From: Clostridiales bacterium
Lineage (GTDB): Bacteria > Bacillota > Clostridia > Peptostreptococcales > Anaerovoracaceae
DNA: 16,651 nt
Reading direction: 5' to 3'
Assembly: GCA_009778415.1 (NCBI GenBank)
Contig: WRJV01000325.1
Coordinates: forward strand, 1 to 16,651
The notes under the pieces are model-generated. The model searched no databases and was not told the origin of the DNA. It saw only the letters and a program-made list of their open reading frames with translations. Shown here piece by piece: positions 1-6,792 of this stretch (positions within the stretch are counted from its first letter, which is position 1; each line of letters starts with the position of its first letter). The position numbers were made by a program, and so were the translations under genes.

Positions 1-114
1 AAGGTCAACGACGCATGGGGCAACGGAGTCACCGCCAGCATGTGCGACGTGAACGACGACGGCATCATCGACATGCTCGACCTGCTCGACCTGTTCATCC
101 ACTACACGAAATAG
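1..114 (+). CDS. C-terminal end of a dockerin-type (EF-hand) protein, 5' end outside window
   Basis: The frame is open from base 1 and ends at a TAG at 112-114, giving 37 visible residues. They contain an EF-hand-like calcium loop of the dockerin type: D16-V-N18-D-D20-G-I-I-D24 followed by D27, with the hydrophobic helix LLDLF after it. Dockerin repeats normally end secreted glycoside hydrolases or other extracellular proteins and bind cohesin modules. Only one loop is visible, so this is probably the second of two repeats. The rest of the protein lies outside the window and its enzymatic role cannot be seen. What is seen is the loop and stop; the dockerin name follows from the loop pattern; secretion is inferred. 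Another calcium-binding type I repeat is the main alternative. Confidence 0.65.
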   Translation, partial: KVNDAWGNGVTASMCDVNDDGIIDMLDLLDLFIHYTK

Positions 115-172
115 TGTGACAAAAGGGGACGGTTCCTGTGTCACATGGCAAAAGAGAACCGTCCCCGTGTCA
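115..172. repeat. Small palindromic REP-like repeat
   Basis: Two 11-base arms, GGGGACGGTTC (125-135) and GAACCGTCCCC (156-166), form a perfect inverted repeat. TGACA (117-121) and TGTCA (168-172) extend it outside. A further TGTCA occurs in the loop. Palindromes with a GGGGACGGTTC core flanked by TGACA/TGTCA are, from memory, widespread in Bacillota genomes and often go with REP-associated transposases. No transposase is present here. It sits directly after the stop of the dockerin gene. Confidence 0.6.
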
Positions 173-202
173 TGGCCTAGATACAACACAATTTCCCAAC
201 AG

Positions 203-242
203 AAAAACCGCCGTTGCCCGGCAAACGGGCGCGGCGGTTTTT
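203..242. terminator. Bidirectional rho-independent terminator
   Basis: AAAAACCGCCG (203-213) pairs with CGGCGGTTTTT (232-242) around an 18-base GC-rich loop region. T tracts are read on both strands. It lies between the convergent dockerin gene (plus) and the protease gene (minus), so it can stop both transcripts. Confidence 0.8.
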
Positions 243-260
243 CGAGCGTACATTACATCA

Positions 261-1367
261 TCATACAGAAGCGAGCTCCCAGCCTTTTGAATGCGCCGTC
301 ACGTTGTACGTCAGCGCCATGTTGGGTTCGCGCCAGTAAACTACAGTGAAGCGGTTGTTGAAAGCGTACGACCGGTGAAAGCTTTCGATTGCTGCCATCG
401 GCTGAGAAAATTCGATAGGCGACTGCTGGGTGACCTGCGCATGCTGTTTTGACAGCTGCGCAAGCATGTTCTGGGCTATGGGGGGCGGCGTGTTCATGGG
501 CATCGAAACCACAGGAAGCTGTGTCATGGCCTGTTTTGCAGCCGGGTTGTTCATGACCTCAGAGATGGGGTCGAAGGGCTGGTTGCACTTCATCTCATTT
601 GAGAAATCCTGCCATATCGACCACATTATGTCCTCAAGGTCCCTGTCAGGGAATACAACGTTGAGCCCCATTTCTTTGGCTTCTTTCCTGCTAACTGCGT
701 AGCCGTGATGGAAGTAGGACATGTTTAAGGCTTTTGCGATTTCCTCCGCTTTGCCCCTGTCCCCCAAATGAGTCTCAAGCATCTTCGTGCTCAGCGACAT
801 CGACAGCAGCTGGCTTCGCTTTGAAGTGCCGATGCGGACGGGGCCAACCTCGGCAGCCAGGGAATTGAACGCCGCGATCAGCTGCTCCGGGTCAGTGATG
901 CCCACGTCGGAGCGGATGAACTCTATATAGCTGCGGATGTCCTCCGAACTGAACTGTATCTGCGCCGGCTGCCCTTGGGCATTGGGCTTGACGATGGACA
1001 GCTGAGGGTCCAGTGGACCGAGGTTTGAGTAGGGGTGCATGACTATTTCATCAGCGCCAAGAGCTAGGATTGTCGCTGCGCTGAAGGCGACAAAAGGAAC
1101 GATAACGGAAATGTGGTTGAAGCGCTCGCGCAAAATGCTGATGGTGCGCAGGGACATAATAGGGTCGCCCCCGTTGCTGATAATCAAAAAATCAACCTCT
1201 TTTTTGTCCTGCGGTATCTGGTTTATCTGCTCAATGATCGTGGGGATGGCATCTGTGGCCATCTGCGACGGCATGTTCTGCCGTATTGAAGTCACGTATA
1301 CGATCAATGACCTTTTTCGTTTTTTTTCGTGAGCCTGGTACAATCCCTTGCGTTTTGAATACCCCAT
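261..1367 (-). CDS. ClpP-fold serine protease, SDH/SppA-like family
   Basis: The 368-residue protein matches the ClpP/crotonase-fold family of SDH-type serine proteases (Pfam SDH_protease type, related to SppA). Visible marks are SNGGDP (64-69), an oxyanion-hole-like glycine turn; FSAATILALGADEIVM (95-110), where Ser96 is the likely nucleophile; and GPLDPQ (117-122), typical of the family. The core spans about residues 18-255. The last ~110 residues are Gln/Pro-rich and then unassigned. There is no clear signal peptide and the N-terminus is basic, so a cytoplasmic or membrane-associated role is likely. The start is supported by AGGAGG about eight bases upstream. It is the last gene of a three-gene minus-strand operon, 42 bp after the aldolase. 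The substrate is unknown. The family call is firm; peptidase activity is inferred. Confidence 0.8.
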   Translation of the reverse strand: MGYSKRKGLYQAHEKKRKRSLIVYVTSIRQNMPSQMATDAIPTIIEQINQIPQDKKEVDFLIISNGGDPIMSLRTISILRERFNHISVIVPFVAFSAATILALGADEIVMHPYSNLGPLDPQLSIVKPNAQGQPAQIQFSSEDIRSYIEFIRSDVGITDPEQLIAAFNSLAAEVGPVRIGTSKRSQLLSMSLSTKMLETHLGDRGKAEEIAKALNMSYFHHGYAVSRKEAKEMGLNVVFPDRDLEDIMWSIWQDFSNEMKCNQPFDPISEVMNNPAAKQAMTQLPVVSMPMNTPPPIAQNMLAQLSKQHAQVTQQSPIEFSQPMAAIESFHRSYAFNNRFTVVYWREPNMALTYNVTAHSKGWELASV

Positions 1368-1409
1368 TTTATGATCCTCCTTTGCATATTCGTGTTGCTG
1401 TATCGGATG

Positions 1410-2339
1410 CTACCTTTTGTTTGACGCGTTGAGGACGTTTTTAATCTTGTGCTGCACCATTGCCTGAATGGCGTCCCTAGCTGGGCTGAGATATTTTCTC
1501 GGGTCGAACTCCGCAGGATGCTCAATAAAGTATTTTCTGATTTCCGCCGTCATTGCAAGCCTCAGATCAGTATCTATGTTTACTTTGCATATCCCGTATT
1601 TAGCCGCTGTGCGTATCATGTCTTCGGGGACGCCTTGGGCACCGGGGATGTTGCCGCCGAACTCGTTGCATTTTGCCACGAAATCTGGGAGCACCGTCGA
1701 CGCGCCGTGAAGCACGAGGGGCGTGTCTGGAATAAGCGCATGTATCTTTTGCAGCCTTTCGAAATCAAGGAACGGTTCGCCTTTGAACTTGTAGGCGCCG
1801 TGGCTGGTGCCGATTGCTATCGCCAGCGAATCCACGCCTGTCTTTTCAACGAACTCTGCGGCTTCGTCAGGATCTGTAAACGTAGCTGACCGGGCGTCAA
1901 CGTTGATGTTGTCCTCTATGCCGGCAAGCTTCCCGAGCTCAGCTTCAACGGAAACCCCTTTTGCGTGCGCATATTCGACGACTTGCTTTGTAAGGGCCAT
2001 GTTTTCTTCGAAGGGGTGCTTCGAGCCGTCGATCATGACCGATGTGAACCCGTCATCCACGCACTTCTTGCATATGTCGAAATCTTCGCCGTGATCCAGA
2101 TGCAAAACGATGTCGAGGCCGGTGTCTTCCATGGCGGCTTCGACGAGCTTGACAAGGTAGGCAGGCCTCGCGTATTTTCTGGCGCCTGCCGAAACCTGAA
2201 GGATAAGCGGGGCGTTTTCAATTTTTGCTGCGTCGGCTATCCCTTGGATGATTTCCATGTTGTTTACATTGAAAGCTCCTACTGCGTAATCGCTTTTAAG
2301 AGCTTGGGCAAACATTGCCCTTGATGTAACTAAAGCCAT
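1410..2339 (-). CDS. fba: Class II fructose-bisphosphate aldolase
   Basis: Zinc-dependent class II aldolase of glycolysis and gluconeogenesis, splitting fructose 1,6-bisphosphate into dihydroxyacetone phosphate and glyceraldehyde 3-phosphate in the cytoplasm. The 309-residue length is usual. HLDHG (80-84) gives the catalytic Asp82 and zinc ligand His83. VEAELG (131-136) contains Glu134. IGTSHG (177-182) and LHGAS (210-214) supply zinc ligands His180 and His211. NIDTD (254-258) is the phosphate/substrate loop. The start is set by AAAGGAGG upstream of the ATG. A tagatose-bisphosphate or related aldolase is possible but less likely, given the complete FBA signatures. It lies 28 bp after the MltG-like gene and 42 bp before the protease gene, all on the minus strand, so co-transcription is probable. 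Confidence 0.93.
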   Translation of the reverse strand: MALVTSRAMFAQALKSDYAVGAFNVNNMEIIQGIADAAKIENAPLILQVSAGARKYARPAYLVKLVEAAMEDTGLDIVLHLDHGEDFDICKKCVDDGFTSVMIDGSKHPFEENMALTKQVVEYAHAKGVSVEAELGKLAGIEDNINVDARSATFTDPDEAAEFVEKTGVDSLAIAIGTSHGAYKFKGEPFLDFERLQKIHALIPDTPLVLHGASTVLPDFVAKCNEFGGNIPGAQGVPEDMIRTAAKYGICKVNIDTDLRLAMTAEIRKYFIEHPAEFDPRKYLSPARDAIQAMVQHKIKNVLNASNKR

Positions 2340-2367
2340 ATTTGTTCCTCCTTTATTATATAAATAT

Positions 2368-2937
2368 TCAATTACGTCCTGTGATGATCCGTATTATGTC
2401 ATCCTTGGTCGAGCCGGCGGGAATAACAAAATTGCCGGTCTGTACCCTCAATGCGGCATTGTGGCTGTCAAGGCAGTTGAAAAAATCCTGCGTATCGTCG
2501 AAAAAGCCAAGCGCGACCAGGTCCTTGCCGACTTGGTTCATGGATTCGCCGTACGCGATGTATAGAGAGAACGCGGAGTGCTGCACGTTGTCGGGCTGCG
2601 TTGCAGCGCCTGTATCTGCATCGGCGTCGGCGTCAGTGCCAGTGCCAGCGTCGGCGTCAGCACCAGTGCCTGCGCCATCGCTCAGCGTGGCAGCGTCAAT
2701 GTCGTCAGGCCAGTCGGCAGAAGCGACGTCCTCGTCGCCGGACACGATGACAACGTTGTCGCCCGGCTCATTTGCCTGAGAATTGGTGCTTCGCGATTTC
2801 TGCTCCAAAATCGTTTTTTCAGGATACGTCATTAAAGCGTTTACGCGGGTGGTAATAATCATCGCGGCGCAGCAAAGGACCAGCAGCGCCACTAGGATGT
2901 CGTTCGAGTCGTAAAGCAAATCCTTCAGTCTGTTCAT
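2368..2937 (-). CDS. Membrane-anchored protein with MltG/YceG-like C-terminal domain
   Basis: A 189-residue protein from the ATG at 2937, chosen because GGGGG stands eight bases upstream; a TTG at 2976 and an ATG at 2970 in the same frame lack a site. It has a short basic N-terminus, one membrane helix (roughly residues 15-35), and a long acidic, low-complexity linker built of Ala-Asp/Gly-Thr steps. The last ~65 residues follow the pattern of the MltG/YceG N-terminal LysM-like domain: a GESMNQVGKDL turn, a GFFDD-x-FF segment, and a closing TGNFVIPAGSTKDDIIRIITG. The lytic transglycosylase catalytic part of MltG is absent, so it is probably a cell-wall-binding or accessory protein outside the membrane. 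It is the first gene of the operon with fba. The function is not established. Confidence 0.6.
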   Translation of the reverse strand: MNRLKDLLYDSNDILVALLVLCCAAMIITTRVNALMTYPEKTILEQKSRSTNSQANEPGDNVVIVSGDEDVASADWPDDIDAATLSDGAGTGADADAGTGTDADADADTGAATQPDNVQHSAFSLYIAYGESMNQVGKDLVALGFFDDTQDFFNCLDSHNAALRVQTGNFVIPAGSTKDDIIRIITGRN

Positions 2938-3013
2938 TCCATTAACCCCCTTTTTGTTTATGCTCCGCATCCGCAAGTCGCTAACGCGGGCGAATCCCTA
3001 AGTCGCTAATAAT

Positions 3014-3042
3014 AATTTAACATACAATAGCCCATTTCTCAA
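3014..3042 (-). promoter_or_regulatory. Candidate promoter of the minus-strand operon
   Basis: Read on the minus strand, TTGAGA (3042-3037) and TAAATT (3019-3014) are separated by 17 bases, upstream of the MltG-like gene. The intergenic region is AT-rich and divergent with the pseudouridine synthase gene. Two AAGTCGCTAA copies (2975-2984 and 3000-3009) lie in the leader. The -10 match is moderate. Confidence 0.4.
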
Positions 3043-3102
3043 ACGGTAATTTATTAAATTTTGTTTACATGAAGATATTGCTTTCCTAATCGGTGCTTTT
3101 GT

Positions 3103-3117
3103 TATATAATATTTAGA
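3103..3117 (+). promoter_or_regulatory. -10 element placing the transcript start at the start codon
   Basis: A perfect TATAAT lies at 3105-3110. The overlapping TATATA at 3103-3108 has an upstream TGT, an extended -10. Either reading puts transcription start at about 3115-3117, at the ATG. No good -35 is seen at 16-18 bases; TTGCTT at 3078-3083 is too far. Confidence 0.55.
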
Positions 3118-4094
3118 TGGTTAAAATAATGATAACTCAAAACGAGCAAGACCAAAGACTTGACAAATTCCTTAAAAAGTATCTGAGGAACGCGTCTTTA
3201 AGCCACATTTACAAATTGATCCGCAAGGACGTGAAGCTCAATGGCAAAAGGGCGCTGCCGTCTGCCGTGTTAAACTTGGGCGACGAGCTGGATATATACA
3301 TCAGTGAGGAAGACGAGAAAGCTTTCGCGAGCGCAAGGGGTGCCCCAAAGCAAAAAAGGCAGTTTCGGATTGCCTATGAAGACAAAAGCATAATCATCGT
3401 GGAAAAGCCGTTCGGGCTATTGACTCACGGAACTTCTTCTGAAAAGAAAAACACTCTGGCGAACCAAGTAATTTCATACCTGATTGAACAAGGCGAATAC
3501 AACCCGGCAGAGAGGACCTTTTCCCCGGCGCCTGTTGGCAGGCTCGACAGGAACACGACGGGGCTTGTCATTTTCGGGAAAAACAGCCAAGCGTTGAAAG
3601 ACCTTAACATGATGGTAAGGGAGCGGGATTGCATAAAAAAATATTACACGACGATAGTCGTTGGAGAAATCAACAAGGATTTGGCGCTAAAAGGAAAACT
3701 GGGCAAGGACCATGATGAGAACATGGTCAGCATAATGGAAAGCGACGCTGCCGCAGGGAAGCAGATCGAAACGGTGGCCAGGGTCGTTAAAAAAACAAAG
3801 GGGTTCACTCTCCTTGAAGTGGAGCTCCTGACCGGGCGGACGCACCAGATAAGGGCGCACCTTGCGCATGCGGGGCACCCCATAATAGGAGACGCTAAGT
3901 ACGGAGACGCACGGGTCAACCGGAGGATTGCTGCTAAATACGGTTTGACGACGCATATGCTGCACGCCGGAAGATTGTGTTTTGAGAAAACGCTGCCGTG
4001 TTTTGATTACTTGGCGAACATGGAAGTGAACGCAGCGCTGCCGGATGAATTCAGAAGGATAAAATCAGAGATATTTGACAAGGATCGAATATAG
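3117..4094 (+). CDS. RluA-family 23S rRNA pseudouridine synthase
   Basis: A 325-residue enzyme that converts uridine to pseudouridine in RNA, of the RluC/RluD type. An N-terminal S4 RNA-binding domain (about 11-60, with RLDKFLKKYL) precedes the catalytic domain (about 85-305). GRLDRNTTGL (141-150) holds the catalytic Asp144, and the TGRTHQIRAHL and GDAKYG motifs are intact. The start is fixed at 3117 or the in-frame ATG at 3129 because TAG stands immediately before 3117. No ribosome-binding sequence precedes either one, and a -10 box suggests a leaderless message. The next gene begins 7 bp after its stop, so they are probably co-transcribed. The exact target uridine cannot be told from sequence. 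Confidence 0.9.
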   Translation: MVKIMITQNEQDQRLDKFLKKYLRNASLSHIYKLIRKDVKLNGKRALPSAVLNLGDELDIYISEEDEKAFASARGAPKQKRQFRIAYEDKSIIIVEKPFGLLTHGTSSEKKNTLANQVISYLIEQGEYNPAERTFSPAPVGRLDRNTTGLVIFGKNSQALKDLNMMVRERDCIKKYYTTIVVGEINKDLALKGKLGKDHDENMVSIMESDAAAGKQIETVARVVKKTKGFTLLEVELLTGRTHQIRAHLAHAGHPIIGDAKYGDARVNRRIAAKYGLTTHMLHAGRLCFEKTLPCFDYLANMEVNAALPDEFRRIKSEIFDKDRI

Positions 4095-4101
4095 GAGGTA
4101 T

Positions 4102-4623
4102 ATGAGAATAATGAAGGGTTGGATTCGAGACATATTAGTTGCGGTTTTGATTGCATTCGTAATCATGACGTTCATAAAGCCAACGATAGTGAAGGAAAGC
4201 TCCATGCAGCCGACGCTCTATGAGAACAATTACATATTCCTGAGCAAGCAAGCGTATCGGTTTTCAGAGCCAAAATCAGGCGACATAGTAGTGTTCCACA
4301 CGAATTTGACGACGCTTGACGGGCAGGAAAAATTGCTTATCAAGAGGATCATAGCGCTGCCGGGCGAGGTCATAACCATAGAGGACGGCAATGTCTACGT
4401 AAACGACGTGATGCTGGACGAGCCGTACATATTCGGAGGCGAAACGAGCGGGTACATCGAAAACTTTGAAATTCCCGAAGGAAAAGTCTTCGTGATGGGC
4501 GATCACAGGGAAGTGAGCATCGACAGCAGGTCCGAGAGGGTGGGGTGCGTCCCGATAGACAAAATCATCGGGAAAGCGGTCTTCAGGCTGTACCCCTTCA
4601 ACAGCATTGGGGTTATCAAGTAA
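4102..4623 (+). CDS. lepB: Signal peptidase I
   Basis: Membrane serine protease that removes signal peptides from exported proteins. From the ATG at 4102 it has 173 residues, a typical Gram-positive length. One N-terminal membrane helix (about 8-24) is followed by SSMQPTL with nucleophile Ser34, and LIKRIIALPGE with general base Lys81. The C-terminal box reads MGDHREVSIDSR, where most relatives have GDNR-x-x-S-x-DSR; the Asn-to-His change is mild. AGGAGG (4093-4098) overlaps the stop of the pseudouridine synthase gene. It is 3 bases from the ATG at 4102 and 12 from the in-frame ATG at 4111, so the exact start is uncertain. A longer TTG start at 4075 lacks a site. Confidence 0.92.
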   Translation: MRIMKGWIRDILVAVLIAFVIMTFIKPTIVKESSMQPTLYENNYIFLSKQAYRFSEPKSGDIVVFHTNLTTLDGQEKLLIKRIIALPGEVITIEDGNVYVNDVMLDEPYIFGGETSGYIENFEIPEGKVFVMGDHREVSIDSRSERVGCVPIDKIIGKAVFRLYPFNSIGVIK

Positions 4624-4629
4624 GGCACC

Positions 4630-5091
4630 ATGAAACAGAGGAAACTGGTAGCAAACAACAAAAAAGCGCGGCACGACTACTTTATTGAAGACGTGTACGA
4701 GGCAGGTATGGTCCTAACAGGCACGGAGATCAAGTCGGTCAGGCAGGGGAAAGTCAACATAAAGGAAAGCTATGCCAAAATCGACAAGTCCGAGCTTGTT
4801 ATTTACGGAATGCACATAAGCCCTTATGAGCAGGGGAACAGGTTCAACGTGGATCCGCTGAGGCCGAGGAAACTGCTTCTGCACAAGCAGGAGATCAAAA
4901 AGCTCACAGGGCTGACAACGGTTAAGGGGCTCACATTGGTCCCATTAAACGTCTATATCAATGAAAAGGGCTTGGCAAAGATGGAGCTGGCTGTCGCACG
5001 GGGGAAGAAACTGTACGACAAGAGGGATGACACGGCTAAGCGCGACGCAGACAGGAAAATGCAGCAAGCCGTGAAAAAGCACGTGAGGTAG
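4630..5091 (+). CDS. smpB: SsrA-binding protein SmpB
   Basis: A 153-residue trans-translation factor that binds tmRNA and brings it to stalled ribosomes. The N-terminal NNKKARHDYFIEDVYEAG, GTEIKSVRQGKVNIKESY and the central GMHISPYEQGN motifs are all typical, as is the basic tail beginning KKLYDKRDDTAKRD, which is disordered in solution and reads the empty mRNA channel. The start follows a weak TAAGG that overlaps the lepB stop region, 6 bp after lepB, suggesting coupling. The tmRNA gene begins 10 bp after its stop, the classic arrangement. Arginine codons are almost all AGG, a useful baseline for the host. Confidence 0.95.
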   Translation: MKQRKLVANNKKARHDYFIEDVYEAGMVLTGTEIKSVRQGKVNIKESYAKIDKSELVIYGMHISPYEQGNRFNVDPLRPRKLLLHKQEIKKLTGLTTVKGLTLVPLNVYINEKGLAKMELAVARGKKLYDKRDDTAKRDADRKMQQAVKKHVR

Positions 5092-5101
5092 GTAAGAACA
5101 T

Positions 5102-5461
5102 GGGGATGTAAAGGTTTCGACGGGGGTGTGGAACCAGGATAAGCGAGCCGCAGTTTGCCAAGTCTGCGTTAAAAATGGCACGTTAAATATAAACGCTAAA
5201 AATACAAACAATTACGCACTAGCTGCCTAATTTAGCAGCCGCGTCGTCCGCTCCGGTTTACCTGTAGGCCGGAACCCGGGCGTCGACAATACAGGGAAAC
5301 TCTGTGTGACATCCCGGCATCACAGGGGACTTACGGGATAGCTTGACCTTTAGCCTGCCGGTGGGCGACTGGAAGGGCGAATTATAAATAACCGGCTGCG
5401 CTCGGAGAAATTCTTGCGGAAACGCTTTCGGACGCGGGTTCGACTCCCGCCATCTCCACCA
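5102..5461 (+). ncRNA. ssrA: tmRNA (10Sa RNA)
   Basis: Transfer-messenger RNA, 360 nt, rescuing stalled ribosomes with SmpB. The 5' end GGGGATG (5102-5108) pairs with CATCTCC (5451-5457), including one G-U pair, to form the tRNA-like acceptor stem, and CCA is encoded at the 3' end (5459-5461). The T arm GCGGGTTCGACTCCCGC precedes it. The tag frame reads AKNTNNYALAA then TAA (5195-5230), ending in the expected YALAA degradation signal. GCT at 5195 is the likeliest resume codon, following TAAAC. No split or circular permutation is seen. Confidence 0.97.
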
Positions 5462-5502
5462 ACCGTTCCTTGGTCGAACTCATTTCGTCAAGGTTAATGT
5501 CG

Positions 5503-5541
5503 AAACGGCTGTCTTGTGCGTTGCATAGGACAGCCGTTTTT
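5503..5541 (+). terminator. Rho-independent terminator after ssrA
   Basis: AAACGGCTGTC (5503-5513) pairs with GACAGCCGTTT (5529-5539) and the T run continues to 5541. It closes the lepB-smpB-ssrA block. The following 115 bases up to the AP2 gene show no clear promoter. Confidence 0.85.
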
Positions 5542-5656
5542 GTAAAGCTGTGGGGTATTACGTTTTAGTCGCACCGGGCAATCGTTCCGTATTAGGCGGC
5601 GGGCTGTTTGCCTCAATGTTCAAGGATGCAACAACAATGGTAAAGGTGAGTATAAT

Positions 5657-6580
5657 ATGCCAAGGAAACAAAGTAAAAAAACTGGGGACGTATTCGGACG
5701 ACTGACAATTCTTGAGGATCTCGGAACCCGAAAAATCGGGAAACGAAATGTCTCGGTGAGGTTTTATTTGTGCGAATGTTCATGTGGAAACAGGATAGAG
5801 GTTCGATGTGGCGATTTGCAAAGCGGGAATATAAAAAGCTGCGGCTGTTTAAAAAGAGAGACTCATAGAGGCGCAGGTAATCCGAAAAAGCCCATAGAAG
5901 TAGGCGATAAATATGAAAGGCTTACGGTTTTAGAGGATTTAGGCACACGGGAGGTTGGCAGACAGGGAGCCCGTAGAAGATTTTTTTTATGCGAATGTGA
6001 TTGTGGCAATAAAATTGAAATACCAGGCAATGGCATTGGGGAGAGATATAAAAGTTGCGGATGCCTGCGTAGGGAGCAATGTAGGAAGTTGATTTTACCG
6101 GGCACTGTATTTGGCAGGCTGACTGTATTAGAACTTTGCGACCCCGCTGAAAGGAAGCCTTCTGAAGATGTATTGATATATAAATGTCAATGCGAATGCG
6201 GCAGCGTAATTAAGGTTGCCGGTACTTCGTTGCGCACCGGCAATACAAGAAGCTGTGGGTGTATAAATCGGGAAAACTTTCAAGAGAACATAAGAGAAGC
6301 GCGTTCCAAGATATTTGTTGAAGGGACAAACATCATGCTTATTTCCCATAACAGAATAAGGGCAGATAACACATCAGGCGTTCGCGGTGTAAGTAAGTCA
6401 AGAGGAAAATGGGTGGCAGCAATCAAGTTTAAGAAAAAAAAATACTATTTAGGTAGTTTTAATGACATTAACGAAGCCGCCGAAGTAAGAAAAGAAGCAG
6501 AGGAAAGGATATTTGGCGGTTTTTTGGAATGGTATAAAAACCGAGTCAATTTTTCATGCGAGGACGATCCTCCCGTATAG
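5657..6580 (+). CDS. AP2-domain protein with three tandem Cys-rich modules
   Basis: A 307-residue protein with no signal peptide or membrane segment. Residues about 9-68, 83-140 and 149-206 are three copies of one module: a G-x-x-F/Y-x-RLTxLE opening, a CxCxCG knuckle (C39/41/43, C112/114/116, C177/179/181), and a closing SCGCL/I pair (C62/64, C134/136, C200/202). Each looks like a zinc-ribbon-type fold. Residues about 225-292 form an AP2 DNA-binding domain, with SGVRGVSKSRGKWVAAI and YYLGSFNDINEAAE. AP2 domains in bacteria and phages occur mostly in HNH homing endonucleases and related mobile proteins; no HNH motif is seen here. The start has a strong AAAGGTGAG six bases upstream. It sits downstream of tmRNA and is AT-richer than its neighbours, suggesting an insertion. 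Site-specific DNA binding is inferred; the role is unknown. Confidence 0.75.
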   Translation: MPRKQSKKTGDVFGRLTILEDLGTRKIGKRNVSVRFYLCECSCGNRIEVRCGDLQSGNIKSCGCLKRETHRGAGNPKKPIEVGDKYERLTVLEDLGTREVGRQGARRRFFLCECDCGNKIEIPGNGIGERYKSCGCLRREQCRKLILPGTVFGRLTVLELCDPAERKPSEDVLIYKCQCECGSVIKVAGTSLRTGNTRSCGCINRENFQENIREARSKIFVEGTNIMLISHNRIRADNTSGVRGVSKSRGKWVAAIKFKKKKYYLGSFNDINEAAEVRKEAEERIFGGFLEWYKNRVNFSCEDDPPV

Positions 6581-6721
6581 CACACTAACGCGGGCGATCG
6601 TGAAAACGGTGATTGGTTTGGCAAATTAAAAGATGAAAGATATTTCAAAACGGTTCGCCTTAGTGGAAATACGGTTGAATGGCAAGGGGGACAGGACATA
6701 ATCGCTTTGGTTAAAAAGTAA
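6581..6721 (+). pseudogene. C-terminal remnant of a DUF2442 protein
   Basis: Immediately after the AP2 stop codon, and in the same frame, an open stretch runs to TAA at 6719-6721. From about 6602 it reads NGDWFGKLKDERYFKTV, then GNTVEWQGGQDI, matching the C-terminal half of DUF2442 (pattern F-x-x-LKD-x-x-x-F-x-x-V, then T-x-x-W-x-x-G-x-DI). No start codon or ribosome site lies inside, and the N-terminal ~40 residues of the usual 80-residue protein are missing. DUF2442 genes often sit in toxin-antitoxin-like pairs, but no partner is seen. Read-through of the AP2 stop would fuse the two; a broken gene is the simpler view. Confidence 0.65.
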
Positions 6722-6727
6722 ATAATG

Positions 6728-6755
6728 TTGACAATTTTACTATATATGATATAGT
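6728..6755 (+). promoter_or_regulatory. Promoter of the M14 carboxypeptidase gene
   Basis: A consensus TTGACA (6728-6733) stands 16 bases from TATAGT (6750-6755), or 18 from TAGTAT (6752-6757). Transcription would start near 6762, leaving a leader of about 30 bases with AAAGGAGG before the ATG at 6793. Confidence 0.75.
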
Positions 6756-6756
6756 A
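6738..6756. promoter_or_regulatory. Candidate operator: perfect palindrome over the -10 box
   Basis: TACTATAT and ATATAGTA form a perfect 8-bp inverted repeat around the central ATG. It occupies the promoter spacer and the -10 hexamer, so a dimer bound here would block RNA polymerase. The regulator is not in the window. Confidence 0.5.
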
Positions 6757-6792
6757 TTCGTGTTGATTATTCAGAACCAAAGGAGGTATCAG

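Noticed and set aside
2610..2690. CRISPR-like or VNTR array
   Set aside because: The repetition is in-frame coding for a low-complexity linker; there are no spacers and the units are irregular.
5435..5656. Mobile-element attachment site at the 3' end of ssrA
   Set aside because: tmRNA 3' ends are common integration sites and accessory DNA follows. However, I see no second copy of the tmRNA end downstream and no integrase gene.
5542..6600. Self-splicing intron carrying the AP2 gene inside a DUF2442 gene
   Set aside because: About 40 residues of DUF2442 are missing across the gap and no intron core structure was recognised, so precise splicing would not restore the protein.
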